Assembly: GCF_030272615.1 (NCBI RefSeq)
Contig: NC_081405.1
Location: 611,567,065 to 611,631,064, forward strand
Direction of reading: 5' to 3'
Source: Cryptomeria japonica
Lineage: Eukaryota; Streptophyta; Pinopsida; Cupressales; Cupressaceae
Length of the DNA: 64,000 bases
Shown here: positions 32,623-44,521 of the stretch, piece after piece
How the letters are laid out: each line of letters starts with the position of its first letter
How positions within the stretch are numbered: position 1 is the stretch's first letter
Notes under the pieces: generated by a model
Databases searched by the model: none
Seen by the model: only the letters and a program-made list of their open reading frames with translations
What the model was told of the DNA's origin: nothing
Made by a program: the position numbers and the translations under genes

Positions 32623-35325
32623 ATGTCGAATAGGAAGAAGGGTAGGAAACCTGAATGTGGGGAAGGCCATGAGAGGCCAACAAAAAGCAAAACATTATCT
32701 TTGTACTTTGGCTTTGGAAAAGAGTGTGGTGAAAATCAGGAAGGTATATCATCACAAATACAAGTACAAAATTTGCAACCTACACCGCATGTTGAAGATG
32801 GAGGTGAACTTGATATCTCAGATCAGGATGATCTTGAAGAAGATTATCTGGTAGATACCCAAGTTAGCTAAAATGATATAATTGACTTGGGTGATAATGC
32901 CATTGATGATAATGCACGAAAAGGGAGAAGAAAAGCCAGATCAAAAAAGGATGAACCACAATCAAAAAAGGATCGGGAGTGGGATATGTCAGTGAGGAAT
33001 TTTCAAATTAATTGGGTATCAAAGTATCCATTCATTGAACTAGTGGAGAATCCAATTGAAGGAGAGCCTCCCATAGAATTCAGGTGTAATATTTGCACTT
33101 GGAAACATAATAAGGAAATTAGGTTGCAGCTAAAATTTGACACCATAGAAAAGCATATGGGTAAAGTTTATGAAAAACAAATGATAGACGGGGTTGAAAA
33201 ATCAGTGATAAGATGGAAAACAAAGGAGGAATGTAAGCATGTGAGGAATGCTGAAGAGTATTATTTTCATGAGAAAATACAAATGAAGCCTGCTGAAGTT
33301 AAAGGTTCTATTGAAGCTAGTTTTGGAAAAGCAATGCAAATAGAACAACTAGGAAAAGTTGTTCAGTTAAGCATTGTTTTTTATATTTTGAGCAGAGGGC
33401 GTGCTATGATAGATTTCCCATCAATCAGTGGTTTATTACACTTTTTGAAAGTTCCTAACTATCCTAATAGACACTGGTCAGTAAACAGTGGGTGGGAATG
33501 GGCAAGTTGTCTTGCTGAGGTTGAAAAAGAAGATGTAAAGGAAAAAATAAGAGAGTCAAACTTTATTGCATTTTCTTTAGATGAAGTTACGGTAGTAGAC
33601 AATACTTCATGGGTATGCATGCATGTTTATACTATAGAGAATCATACCTGCCAACCTCATCTACTATCTATTGCTAAAATGAAGGAGAGTATGACAACGA
33701 AAAATTTATTTCAACTAGTAAAGAGAAGTTTAATTGAATATGGAGGTATGGATGACATGATGGTAGCCAAAAAATTGGTTTGTGTTGGAGAAGATGGAGC
33801 TTCAGTAATGCAAGGTCACAAGAACGGTCTTTGTACAAAGATTGAAACTTCATTTGCATTGTACATTACTGCAATTCACTACATGGCTCACAAAATGAAT
33901 CTAGCTTTTGAAATTGTGAGCAAGTTTGCTTCGGTAAAAAAAATTGAAATTTTAATCAAAGAGCTCTACTCACACTTCTATCGAAGTCCCAAGCAATTTA
34001 TGGAATTTCAACACTTTGCTAATGAAATAACTGATGGGAACAAGCTTCTCAAGGATAATTATACCAGATGGATCTCTTTGGATGGTCCAGCGCATTGATT
34101 TTTTTAAGAATATCCATCCTTGATTGGACTATTTCACACAACTCGCGACGAATCAGATCAACCGAAATTTCCTGACCTTCTTCGAAGGTTAAGTAATCTA
34201 GAGACACTCTTAACTGTAGCATTTCTTCTGCCCATGCTAGAGGAAATGAGGAATATTATGAAGGCTGCCCAAAAAAGAGCTTTGTATATTGTAGAATATG
34301 CTACGCTGCGTAAGATAACATGCATGACCCTCAACAATCTCTATCAAAATCAACGAACACTATCTGATAAAAAATTTGTTAAGTGGTAGACACTCACAGA
34401 TTTGAACAATCCTAATAACTTTTTATAAATCAATGCAGACGGGGAGGTATGTGCCAATGTACGGGGAGTTGAGATACCAATGCACTTCTATGCCACGGTC
34501 GACCGCGAGGAACCAGGAAAGCGCCCCAGGAAGCAACTAGCAAGAGTTACAAGGGAAGATTTCGACAAGATTGTTGAGACTGTAACTGCTTCTATGAAGA
34601 AAATTGTGTATGATCTTTCCTCACAAATTAGAAGCAGATTTCCTCCTGACAACCTACTCGAAGCCATGTCTATTGTGTTTCCTTATTATTGGAGCCTCAA
34701 CAGTGCAACTGATTTTCGAAGTAAGTTGTTGACTTTGATAAAACAATTTTGCATATCTAGAGAATTGAATGGAGTAACTATAAATGGAATATTAGACGAA
34801 ACTCATCTTCAAGAGAAATCATCTCATTTTGCATACACTATGAAAGAACAATATGGCAAAATGGAGAACCCCTGCAAAGAGGGATCAATAACAAGGCTTT
34901 GGAAATATAAAGCTGAGAACGCAGCGTTGTGTGATTCAATGCCAAAATATTTGAAACTTGTTGATTTATGTCTTACCATGATATTGGGTTCGGTGGAAGA
35001 TGAGAGAGTTTTTAGTGCTTTGGGGTTCCTAAAATCAAAGCTAAGAAACAAACTAGACAAAAATTTGGAAAATTGCTTGAGGCTCTATACATCTAGGTAT
35101 GATGTCCACACTTTTCCTTACGATAGGGCACTGCAAATTTGGAGGTCCAAATGTGAAAGAAGAGGTTTGGGAAACACTTCAAACCAAAGTGCCAATGGGA
35201 CTATTGACTCATGTACTGGACCTACTGGTAGAATTGAGATGCAGTTCAATGAAGGTATGCAAACTCAGAGTGAAGAAACCACAGACAAGAATCAAGAAAG
35301 CTTTGAATTTGATGAGGATGAATGA
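32623..35325 (+). pseudogene. hAT-superfamily transposase, ~900 codons, five in-frame stops
   Basis: A single reading frame runs from ATG at 32623 (MSNRKKGRKPECGEG) to 35325 with stops at 32869, 34096, 34105, 34387 and 34426 and no net frameshift. In order: a zinc finger of the F-x-C-x2-C…H kind (FRCNICTWKHNK, about residue 158); an RNase H-like core with FSLDEVTVVDNTSW (Asp320) and VCVGEDGASVMQGHK (Asp391), then HYMAHKMNLAFEI in place of the usual C-x-x-H; and a C-terminal dimerisation region with LGSVEDERVFSALGFLKSK (Glu794) and LRNKL. These Asp/Asp/Glu positions fit the hAT triad. Style is that of ZNF862/ZMYM-like plant hAT proteins. The last 281 codons are uninterrupted. It would cut and paste hAT DNA; as read it is inactive. 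Terminal inverted repeats were not found. Confidence 0.85.
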
Positions 35326-36446
35326 CAACTATAAGAGATTGGTATTTATTAATCTTATTAATGTATCTCATCATTCATATTACAAAATCATATTACTTTT
35401 TGCAATTAGAATTTAATATTGATTTGTAATTGTATTTTTCAACTTTCTATTTCCAGGTTTAAAATAGCATAATAAAAGACCATAATGTGTTTATTGATAC
35501 AAAGATGTTTATTGTTTATTTAGACATGTTTGAGTCTCAAATCTGTGTGATATATTTTAGAACCATATGATACGATTCATTCAATAGTAATACACATGTC
35601 GAGAACTTAGATTTTCATTAATTCTTTCAAAATATAGCCATATGATACAATTCATTCAATAGTAATACACCAATCTGTGTGATTCTCCATGCAAAACCAA
35701 CCTCCCTTGATACAATTCACTCAATAGTAATACATTTTAGAACCATGTCTGGTAATAAAATATAGCCATATGATACAATTCATTCAATAGTAATACTTTT
35801 CATAACTATGTCTGGTAATGAAACATGTCGAGAACTTAGATTTTCATTAATTCTTTCAAAATATAGCCATATGATACAATTCATTCAGTAGTAATACACC
35901 AATTTGTGTGATTCTCCATGCAAAAGTCAATACAAAATTTTAGAACCCTTTGTAAATGACCCCGAATTCCCTTTTATAGAAACAAGGGAGCAACAACAGC
36001 TTCAGGTCAAATTGCAACATGTGAAGACTCAACATCAAAATCACAAACTCAACACAAATTTACATGGCCATCACATGTTGGATTAGCAATTTAACAACTG
36101 CTACATGTTTGATGTCTCCTGTTCAAAAAACAGAGTTCAAAATTAAATATTAATTCATGCTATGACAAATTAAATATAGATAATAGCAGTGCCCAAAACC
36201 TAGTAATCAGAAATAGAGAAATGCATAAATGTTAAAGCTTGGGAGAATTTGAGAATACAAATTTACAGGCTGAAGTTTTGCACTATGCATCATAGATTCA
36301 TAAGATGGATTAGCAATTTAGTAATAGCAAGTGTTGGTTTTCTCTTATTCATAAAACAGAGTTATTTCAAGCGATGCCAAATTCCAAACAGAAAAAACAT
36401 AAAACCTTGAAATTAAGAGTAAAAGAAGAAACTGTGCAATACATAC
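35326..36446. repeat. AT-rich region with repeated ATATGATACAATTCATTC module
   Basis: The module ATATGATACAATTCATTC followed by AATAGTAATAC occurs near 35568, 35640, 35705, 35768 and 35869 with few changes. A longer direct repeat of about 100 bp (ATGTCGAGAACTTAGATT to TTCTCCATGCAAAA) is at about 35597-35695 and 35825-35926. It lies just 3' of the hAT pseudogene. No coding content. Confidence 0.7.
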
Positions 36447-39400
36447 TTAGATTTCTATTCCATATTTAGAAGAGTGACTTGACATCATTGTTTCACCCAA
36501 TACCAAATTCAGAGTTGTAAATGGTTGGATGAATTCCAGAAAGCTTTGGGGAGTTGTGTCCTTAGAAAGCAAGTCTAAATCAGACTTCATTTTTATCTCC
36601 ATGCTTTTTTTGTAAGCTTCTTTTCCAATGAATTTATTTGATGGGTCAATGGTCTTAGGCAAACCAAGTTTAATCAAATTAGTTTTCTTTTCTTGTAGCT
36701 TCAATATCTTTTTGCCAAATTTATCCATAACTTATGATGTTTCCTTTAGTTTCTAGCATTTTTGAATGATAGATGATGTCTTAACCGTGGCATCAATGTG
36801 GCTCTTAATTCCCTTGGATGCCAAGTAGTTGTCACTGGTACTGTAGACTACTTGCAGAATTTGTTTTGCCATATCCTCTTTTGAATAAACATGTATGCTC
36901 TTCTTAAAGTGCCCTTTGATTTTCATATAAATTACTCTCAGATTTTCATTCAATTCAAACCATTCACACAACTTGTCACTCCTCTACATTATTTGCTGCC
37001 AAATGTTTTCTTGTATATACTTCATTGTATTTTTTATATTATCTTTCAATCTATCCTCCAAAGTTTTAATTTTATCATTTGCATTGTGCAGGTGTTCTTT
37101 CATTTGTGCACATTTTTTTCTTTCTTCCTCTACTTCCTCCTGCAAATGTTTTTATTTTTCCTTCTCATGATCCAATAGGCCCTATGTTTTTCTTATTTCA
37201 GCAGCAACAAACTCATAACTTTTGTATAATTTTTGAAAACTGGCTCTTTCCTTATCAAGTTTTTTACTGCTTTTAGCCAATTTTTCTCTCAGGTCCTTCA
37301 ATTTTGCATCCATCTTCTCCTGCTTTGCAATTTCTACTGCAGAGCCCGAATTTTTTATCCTTTTTTGTAAATCATTGCACTTGTTATTTGCTGCTTTCCT
37401 CTTTGATTTTTTCATTTGTCAGGTTTGCCTGTAACGTTTCTATTTGTTTCTCCAGTTTATTTTTTTCTCTCTCCACCTTTAGCAGTGAAGTGTAGACCAC
37501 TTCATTAGTCCTTTTTGACACACTAATTTTGTCCACATTGTGTACTTTGGAAAAATCCATTTGGAGGGTGCTAACTTGAAATTCAGAGGGATCTATCTAA
37601 CTGTGTGGTGGAATTTTATCTTTAGTTGGGGGCATAACAACCATGAACTCCATCATATCTTTGTGTGGGTCATATATTGGAAATACACTGTTCCTTGTAG
37701 GTTGTTCGTCTAAAACTTCAGTCAAGGCAACCCTATGAAATGCTCTCTCTTTTTCTTTATTTGCATTTGTTGTGTGTTCAAATTTTTCACAGTAATCATG
37801 AAATTGAAAATCTGGGCTTGCTGAAGCAATTGAATGTTTGAAAGGTGGCATAGGACTAGCAGAGGCTCCAGTTCCACTTATGCATGTGGTTTTAACTAAT
37901 GCATTACTAGGATTACCAACAACATTTCCTAATCATGTCCCATTGACACTTTCATGTGTAGGTTTCATAATCTTTTGAGGTATGTGATATGAAGTTGCAA
38001 ATGATTGATTTGTAGTGTCAGTGGCACTTGATATAGGATTCTCAATAGTATGAGATTGAGTATCTACCACTAGTGGCCTCTTGCAAGAGATATTTTGTTG
38101 TTGCCCTTGTCCAACACGAAGACAACTAGTATTAGTAGTAGTACCCATGCCGACCCCACCAATCATAGTGGCACTTGACTGAACAATAATAGGAATACTA
38201 TCCCTAGATTCCCCACCAGTGGCAGTGGCACTTGATTCACCACCAATGGGAATACCATGATGTGGTGGTGGTTGTGGATTTGAACCTGAAACAAATGTAG
38301 GTGGACCCTGAGGGTAATGAGTAGTACCTTTCCCTAATGAATCTGAAGAATCAAGTCCAATGACTGGTTTAACAAGAGCTTTTGATTTTGAATCTAATGG
38401 AAGTTGTACCTCAAGTGGATACTAAATGCCTTCTCCTCTTGGACCTAGACCACCACCTTCAAAACCCATTTTTTCCACAATGTTTGCCCCTTTGCTATAT
38501 TTTTCTCTCATGGACTCATTGACTCCACCTAATATTTTAGGGACTATACTAGTTGTTGGAGTGGGCTCAACCTCATACTCATCATCATCTTCACTCTTGT
38601 CATATGTTGTTGTGGGATGCTCCATATTCCACAATTTGCTAAACTCTTCATCCTTGTTGATGGTCTCAAATTCTGCACTGGTCTTTGGTTCATTGAGATT
38701 CTTCCTCATAGTCCAAAAATCATTTATTTTGGTTTGAGTCCAATAACTCTCTTTACATTCTTACAGAATTGATTTGGGAATAGATTTGTTAGATGGATTA
38801 GCAGATTTTTGGTAGAAATTGTAGGACCTCCTATTTTGGATGCCTTGGCCATCCTCTGTTGTCCTCTGTGTGTGGAATGCCATAATTTTTTATGACATTT
38901 CTATTGTTGAAATGTTATTGTCAGTGGCAATTTTCTCTCTCTCTTTTTTTAACTCATCCTAGGAGTCCATGTTTCTAAGCTTTTCTAGCAATGGTTTACT
39001 TTCATGTTGACATAACGTTGAAGAGTTCCCATTTTTCTTAAGCCTTGCTTGAACTACACCGATTGGATCATACTGCCAGAGACCCTCATCACTAAAGCTA
39101 AAATCTATCAAAAAATCATGTGCCACATTGAATGCTTTTCTCTCAAATGTGAACCCTCCAAATGAGAAAGACAAGGAAGGAAATATGCTCTTCTTTTGCT
39201 GACCATGGAAGTGCCTATTTGTGCTCTCCAACTGTCGTACATATTCCAATGCAAATACCCTCTTTGTCACATGTATTGGAAGTCTGTATGGTTTTATAGT
39301 TGATCCGTAAAACCTTAACACGGTGAATTCTTCCATGAATAACCAGTCAGCCAATTGTATTTGACTTTCGAGTTGAATGCAATCTCTACAAGACATGGGC

Positions 39401-40431
39401 AATCTAGGCATTGGAGTGCTTATAATTTCATTATACATTGGTGCCAAAAAGAAGTCTACAAAATGGTTGTAGTTCTTTCTGTTATCATGCATCCTTATCT
39501 TTGGTGTCCATTCATATATTGGACACTCTGTTCTATTTTGAGTCTTCTCATCAATCTTATAGTTCACAATTTGAAGATTGTTGGTCTCAAATATTGCACG
39601 ATATTTGGATAGAAGGAGATAGCACAAGTAGGATGAGAACCTAAATGTCTTACAGGAACCTTTTTTGATCATTAGTAATTGTTTTTGCATGGATTGAACA
39701 ATGTGCTCAATAAAATTATATCTTACTGGCTGACCTACACAATGGATCCTAAAAATCATTTCAAGAAGGCTTGCACCCACTTCCCTATCATTTTCCAATC
39801 CTAGGCAAAACGACAACAAGGAAATAGTATCCCCAACCCATGGAACAAAAATGTTAGAATCATAAGGAGGCATATGATTCTGATCCAATTGAGTACCATG
39901 CTTTATTAGAGCTTTGATAAATGAATCTTTGTGACTTGAATCAAGACTCTCATAATTCTCTGCTAGCTTTCCTAGGTCAATTTAGATGTTTGAGTTTTGT
40001 GCTTCAAACCCTAGGTTTAACAAACGAGCAAATTATCCCATGTTTATGGATAAAATTTCCTCTTTTGTATTTTTATTGACAATTGCCTTTTTATCTTCAT
40101 CATAATTTTTGGCGCAGAGCATGATAAAATCAGGGCAAGGGAATACTTCAAGTAACACCATGCTTCGTAATCCAGCATCCCACGATGCGATTTTATTTGT
40201 TCTTAGTTTTAACATTGCGTTGAAAACAATAAATTTTGCCTTGGATGGATTTGCCGCCTTATTAGATAATGCATATCTAATATCTATAATACACTTTTCA
40301 CCATGGATAGCAGGGTCATAAATATCATGGTATTCATCAGTGAAACCTGGTGTTTTAACCAGTTCGGTTAGGTACATTATTTTTTTCACTTGGCTTCCTG
40401 TTGAACTACTGCTTCCTGTTTTCCCCATCAT
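36447..40431 (-). pseudogene. ORF1-B: large ORF1-family protein with G-patch and coiled coil
   Basis: One minus frame runs from ATG at 40431 (MMGKTGSSSSTGSQVKK) to about 37500 with several stops, then shifts once and continues to 36447, about 1,330 codons. N-terminus: FIMLCAKNYDEDKKAIV then EEILSINMG. Middle (39888-38959): SLLEMIFRIHCVGQPVRYNF, CKTFRFSSYLCYLLL, WLFMEEFTVLRFYG and TVLRFYGSTIKPYRLP, the signature shared with ORF1-A, C and D. Residues about 645-680 (38500-38400) read GANIVEKMGFEGGGLGPRGE, GI, a TAG, then YPLEV, a close match to a G-patch. Then a Ser/Thr/Gly-rich linker (38380-37930), then long coiled coil (37590-36890), ending KYGIEI. No protease, RT or integrase lies nearby. 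G-patches activate DEAH helicases or bind RNA in known proteins; the role here is unknown. Confidence 0.7.
38389..38508 (-). other. G-patch motif inside ORF1-B
   Basis: GANIVEKMGFEGGGLG, then PRGEGI, then PLEV after a stop codon. This follows the G-patch pattern of hydrophobic-x-x-M-G-[FWY]-x-G-x-G-L-G-x(4)-G-I…P. The Met-Gly, the Gly-Leu-Gly and the late Gly-Ile are all present. A TAG replaces the residue before YPLEV, so the motif is broken in this copy. Confidence 0.6.
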
Positions 40432-40840
40432 TGTTATTGTTAATAATTCAAAATGCTAGGCACAAACCTGAAAATGCTAACCCTCAAATTGGACCACGAG
40501 ATTAAAAAAATTAAAAAAGGCGGGATGTGTTCTAGATTTTACTTGAAATTTCTATTTCATTATATTGGCCCAGACAGTCTCTGTTGCAACTTGCATTCCT
40601 CAATCTAGTAGTTGTTTCAAAATCTCCCTTGATTTACTGGTTTGTCCATGAAATGAAATACGATTATGATTTATGAGTCACTTATTTTGAAAACTCTGAA
40701 AAGTACAAAAGTAATACTTAGGGCAAAATATCTAGAATCATGTTATAATTTTATTAATTATTATTAATATCTATTTGTTACCGAAGGACAAAACATTCAT
40801 TACTTCACTTTCAGTCTAAATTTTGAGGACATTAAATGTA

Positions 40841-41755
40841 AAACGTTCAATTCTGGGTGAAGTTCTCACAAATGTGTTCACTTCCCACATTTGGGCCGAA
40901 ATCCACCTTAAGCCATTGATCTTTGCTCATCCAATGGAAGATGGCACATGTTGTTAGATGTCGTGGGTCCTATGACTTCTGCCATTTTTCGGGCATGTCA
41001 CCACACTCGAGTCACTTTTTGAGACTGTTTTTTAAGTATGTTTAATCATTTTAAACTTTCACCCGCAAAAGAGCTTTATAGACTAAATTATATTTAATTA
41101 AATTTAAAACATTCAATTTCGGGCGAAGTTCTCACAAATGTGTTCACTTCCCACATTCGGGCCGAAATCCACCCTAAGTCGTTGATCTTTGCTCATCCAA
41201 TGGACGATGGTACCTATTGTCAGATGTCGTGGGCCCCATGACTTATGTCATTTTTTGGGAGTTAGGACTGTTTTTAAGTCTGTTTAATCATTTTAAACTT
41301 CTGCCTAAAAAAGAGCTTTATAGACTTAATTATATTTAATTAAATTTAAAACGTTCAATTCTGGGCGAAGTTCTCACAAATGTGTTCACTTCCCACATTC
41401 AGGCCGAAATCCACCCTAAGTTGTTGATCTTTTCTCATCCAACAGACGATGGTACCTGTTGTCAGATGTCGTGGGTCCCATGACTTCAGCCATTTTTTGG
41501 GCATGTCACCATACTCGTGTCATTTTTCGGGACTGTTTTTTAAGTTTGTTTAATCATTTAAAATTTTAAACTTCCGCTCGAAAAAGAGCTTTATAGACTT
41601 AATTATATTTAATTAAATTTAAAACGTTCAATTCCAGGCAAAGTTCTCACAAATGTGTTCACTTCCCACATTTGGGCCGAAATCCACCCTAAGTCGTTGA
41701 TCTTTGCTCATCCAACAGACGATGGTACCTATTGTCAGATGTCGTGGGTCCCATA
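40841..41755. repeat. Four tandem units of ~242-273 bp on the 5' side of ORF1-B
   Basis: Units begin at AAAC(G/A)TTCAATT near 40841, 41107, 41349 and 41622. Each carries GTTCTCACAAATGTGTTCAC, CTTCCCACATT, GGGCCGAAATCCACC and GATGTCGTGGG. The last unit stops at 41755. Lengths differ through small deletions and an internal ~30-bp segment missing in the second unit. A diverged single copy may occur at 44280-44400 (GGGCCAAAATAAAACTTCAG…CCATTGATCTACGATCATC). Placement suggests duplicated upstream (promoter or LTR) sequence. Confidence 0.85.
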
Positions 41756-42440
41756 ATAAGAGACATTTAAAGATGTGCAAGAGTTTGAGACAACTATTAA
41801 ATATAATGTTAATATTATTTGTAAAAATATGAAATTCAAAATAGTATAGAACATGAAACTTAGTTTCTAGAATAAAAAAATTACTAAATAAAAATAAAAA
41901 TTTTGATATACAATTTGAAAGGTAAAAGTTTAATATAAAAAAGAAAACATTCAATATTAAATCTAAAATATTAATTTAAAGTTTAACATAATTTTTTAAA
42001 AATATGTTTACGATATATAATTTTAAAAAATAGTTTAAAAATATATATAAAAGTTCAACATAAATTTAGTGTAATATAAATTTTAATTTAATTTAATTTA
42101 ATAAATAAATAAAGACTAAAAATATATATAAAAGTTCAACATAAATTTAGTTTAACATAAATTTTAATTTAAAATAATATAAATAAAATAATGTGGTGAA
42201 TCTTATTGATAAACCTACACCTCCTAAGGACTTATGCAATATGCATTACCTTTGATCCTAGATTCCTAGTGAGACTATTGAAATTTGAAACACCTGATGG
42301 CCCACTATAAGTCTATATATCACCTGCAAAGATCAAAGACATACTCTCACGAGGGGTTCTCATTGATGATTGATCCAACATGTATGGTGAATGTAATAAG
42401 TTAAGAATATCTTTACACTTTACAATTGCATGAAGTAACA
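41756..42440. other. AT-rich spacer with an 82-bp direct repeat
   Basis: AAAAATATATATAAAAGTTC followed by AACATAAATTTAGT occurs near 42037 and 42119. Otherwise simple AT-rich sequence. Confidence 0.45.
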
Positions 42441-42449
42441 TATTGATAT

Positions 42450-42745
42450 GATAAATTTGATTTAGTGGTTAAGATCTTAGATGGTTTCTCTTGTCCTACT
42501 GTAGGTTCTATTACTCTTCCCGTTAAGGAAGGTACTAAGTTCTTAGATGTCATTTTTGCTATCATTCCTAAAACCTACTTCAGATCAATTTTGTGTGAAG
42601 TTGGGACATCCTTGCCCTTGGTTCTCTTCCATGAAAGCGATCCCATCTACCCTTCATAAATGTCTTAAATTTCTGCATTATGACAAAATCTTAACTATAA
42701 ATCATAGCATGTACCTAGTACCAACCCATGCATGTACTAGTTCAA
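42450..42745 (+). pseudogene. Ty3/gypsy retropepsin C-terminal fragment
   Basis: VKILDGFSCPTVGSITLPVK then TKFLDVIFAIIPKT, a frameshift, then SDQFCVKLGHPCPWFSSMKA and PSTLHKCLKFLHYDK. This matches the end of plant Ty3/gypsy protease and the linker before RT (usual 'y..LLGRPWI…AVPSTLHQ.lKF'). The catalytic DTG/DSG part upstream is absent. Isolated fragment with no neighbouring gag or RT. Confidence 0.6.
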
Positions 42746-43251
42746 AACTTCAACAACAAGTAAGTCGGTCTTTTAGTTTTAATTCACTTGTTTTTCGCGA
42801 AATAAACTTCTTTTATATATATATTTATAAAATTATAATAAACCATAATCAATGTACAAATAATTAATGGAACGAACTGAGTTTTTTTTATATATATTAA
42901 ATATAGAGGAAGAATCATTCCATAAAAAAGATCACAGTATTAAATTTATTTCCATTGCTTAAAAAAATATTGAAATAACGTAGCTCATAGACAAAAAGCA
43001 TTTGAAAAAATTTCATTAATAAAAATGAAATAGAATTATAGAAAACATTTTTATATCCATAAGACTCTAAGAGGCAAAGTGAAACAAACTAGAATTTGAA
43101 AAATTATCATTAATATTTATACTTTGGAAATTTATAATTTTTATGTCTGAGACTTGAGTCCCTCAAAAACTTAAAAGCCAAAATGAGTGAGCCACTGAGC
43201 CTGTGAGGTTTCGAGGACATAGGCAAAAAAAAAACTACTAGGGGGTCGGGG
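42746..43251. other. AT-rich spacer
   Basis: Nothing recognised. Confidence 0.35.
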
Positions 43252-43862
43252 CTAGGGCATAGGTAGTGGATGATTTACAACTTTTCCCATAGAATCTGGC
43301 CCTCCTTCCATGTAGAATTCTTTAGACAACATAAGCTGAGAGAATTCTTCAAGCCACCTGTAGTTTGGAAAGTCATCCAGGAGCAACCATTTCCAAAGGA
43401 ATTTCTTGCCAATCTGCACCCATTTCCTATGACGCGTCAAGTGCTCCGCATTCAGGTTCAGGAGAAACAGTTGTCTGGCCACTGGCACTGTTTGGTCAAG
43501 GAGGAGAAGCTTGGATAATTCACTCACCCAAGGGATCCCCACCCCTACTTCTGCAAGGACAACAATAGTAATGTCGTCTCCGAGGAAGTCTTCCTTTAAA
43601 ACCTTCCTCAACAGCATCAACATATCCACCCTGTCTCCTTCGAGGTCCAAAAGAGATGCCAAGAACTGGGATGTAATGTTTGTGTTAACACGTATCTATT
43701 TTCGTTTCGCAAAAACTCTCTGCCCAGCACCATCTGCACAGCCTCATTGGTGAACGACCCAACCTCCTTGCAGACTGATTAGAGGGTTGGGTCTCTAACC
43801 GAGCCCAGAAAGGCCCTCTGGTCCTCTGCAGAAATGCTTCTCAAGCAGATGGGAGTGTCCAT
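43252..43862 (-). pseudogene. Small gene-like pseudogene, unrecognised family (~203 codons)
   Basis: The minus strand begins MDTPICLRSISAEDQRAF (ATG at 43862), has one TAG at about 43777, one frameshift near 43680 after ENRYVLTQ, and then runs open for about 140 codons: NITSQFLASLLDLEGDRVD, MLLRKVLKEDFLGDDITIV, VGIPWVSELSKLLLLDQTV, WVQIGKKFLWKWLLLDD and NYRWLEEFSQLMLSKEFYM, ending at TAG 43252. Base composition is clearly more GC-rich than its surroundings and no transposon motif is seen, so it looks like a retro-copied or decayed low-copy gene. No introns appear, which favours a processed copy. Family not recognised. Confidence 0.5.
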
Positions 43863-44510
43863 CTTGAGAAATCAGATTAACAAATTAAACAACCTGAGCC
43901 TATAAACCTAAACCCGAGGAAGAATTTAAATACCGTGAGCTCTGATGATTTATCTACCAAATGGAAAAGGCTAATTGAAGATGAAAGAAGCAGAGATCAT
44001 ATATAAATAGTTGAAGCTCTTGATTGTAATAATTACTTCTCTAACCGTATTAATTTCTTTAAAAAAATTTAAATCTTTCATATCTGTACAAATCTTTCCC
44101 ATAAATGCACGAGTGTACGAAATTGGAAACAACTATAAACCAGTACCAAGTTGGCAAGTACCACATTGGAAGTCATGGGGACAGAGTGGATTGCAGTAAG
44201 TGAATATATATATATATATTAAATGACCAAAATTATCGATCATGATTCATGACATTTGATACGTCTCTATTGAATCCAATTCCATTCTGAGCACTTTCTG
44301 GTGAGCTATGTTCTCTTCAGAAAATTGGGCCAAAATAAAACTTCAGCCATTGATCTACGATCATCGAACAGTTTAAAATCATTGATGGATTTTAGGTATG
44401 TGTCACCCTTCACGTGTCAAAGAGGCGACGCTTATTGATACATCGTGCAGAGTCTGGACTCAATGTTATGTACTGATGTGATGTAATATGCCTTGTTTAT
44501 TAATGGCAAT
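43863..44510. other. Upstream region of the 43-kb pseudogene, with a diverged repeat
   Basis: Contains a TATATATATATATATTAAAT microsatellite (about 44203-44222) and a segment at 44280-44400 resembling one unit of the 40.8-41.8 kb tandem repeat. Nothing coding. Confidence 0.35.
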
Positions 44511-44521
44511 GAATTCATGAA

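Noticed and set aside
36891-37276. Overlapping hydrophobic plus-strand ORFs, possible membrane protein
   Set aside because: They are antisense shadows of the Lys/Glu-rich coiled coil of ORF1-B.
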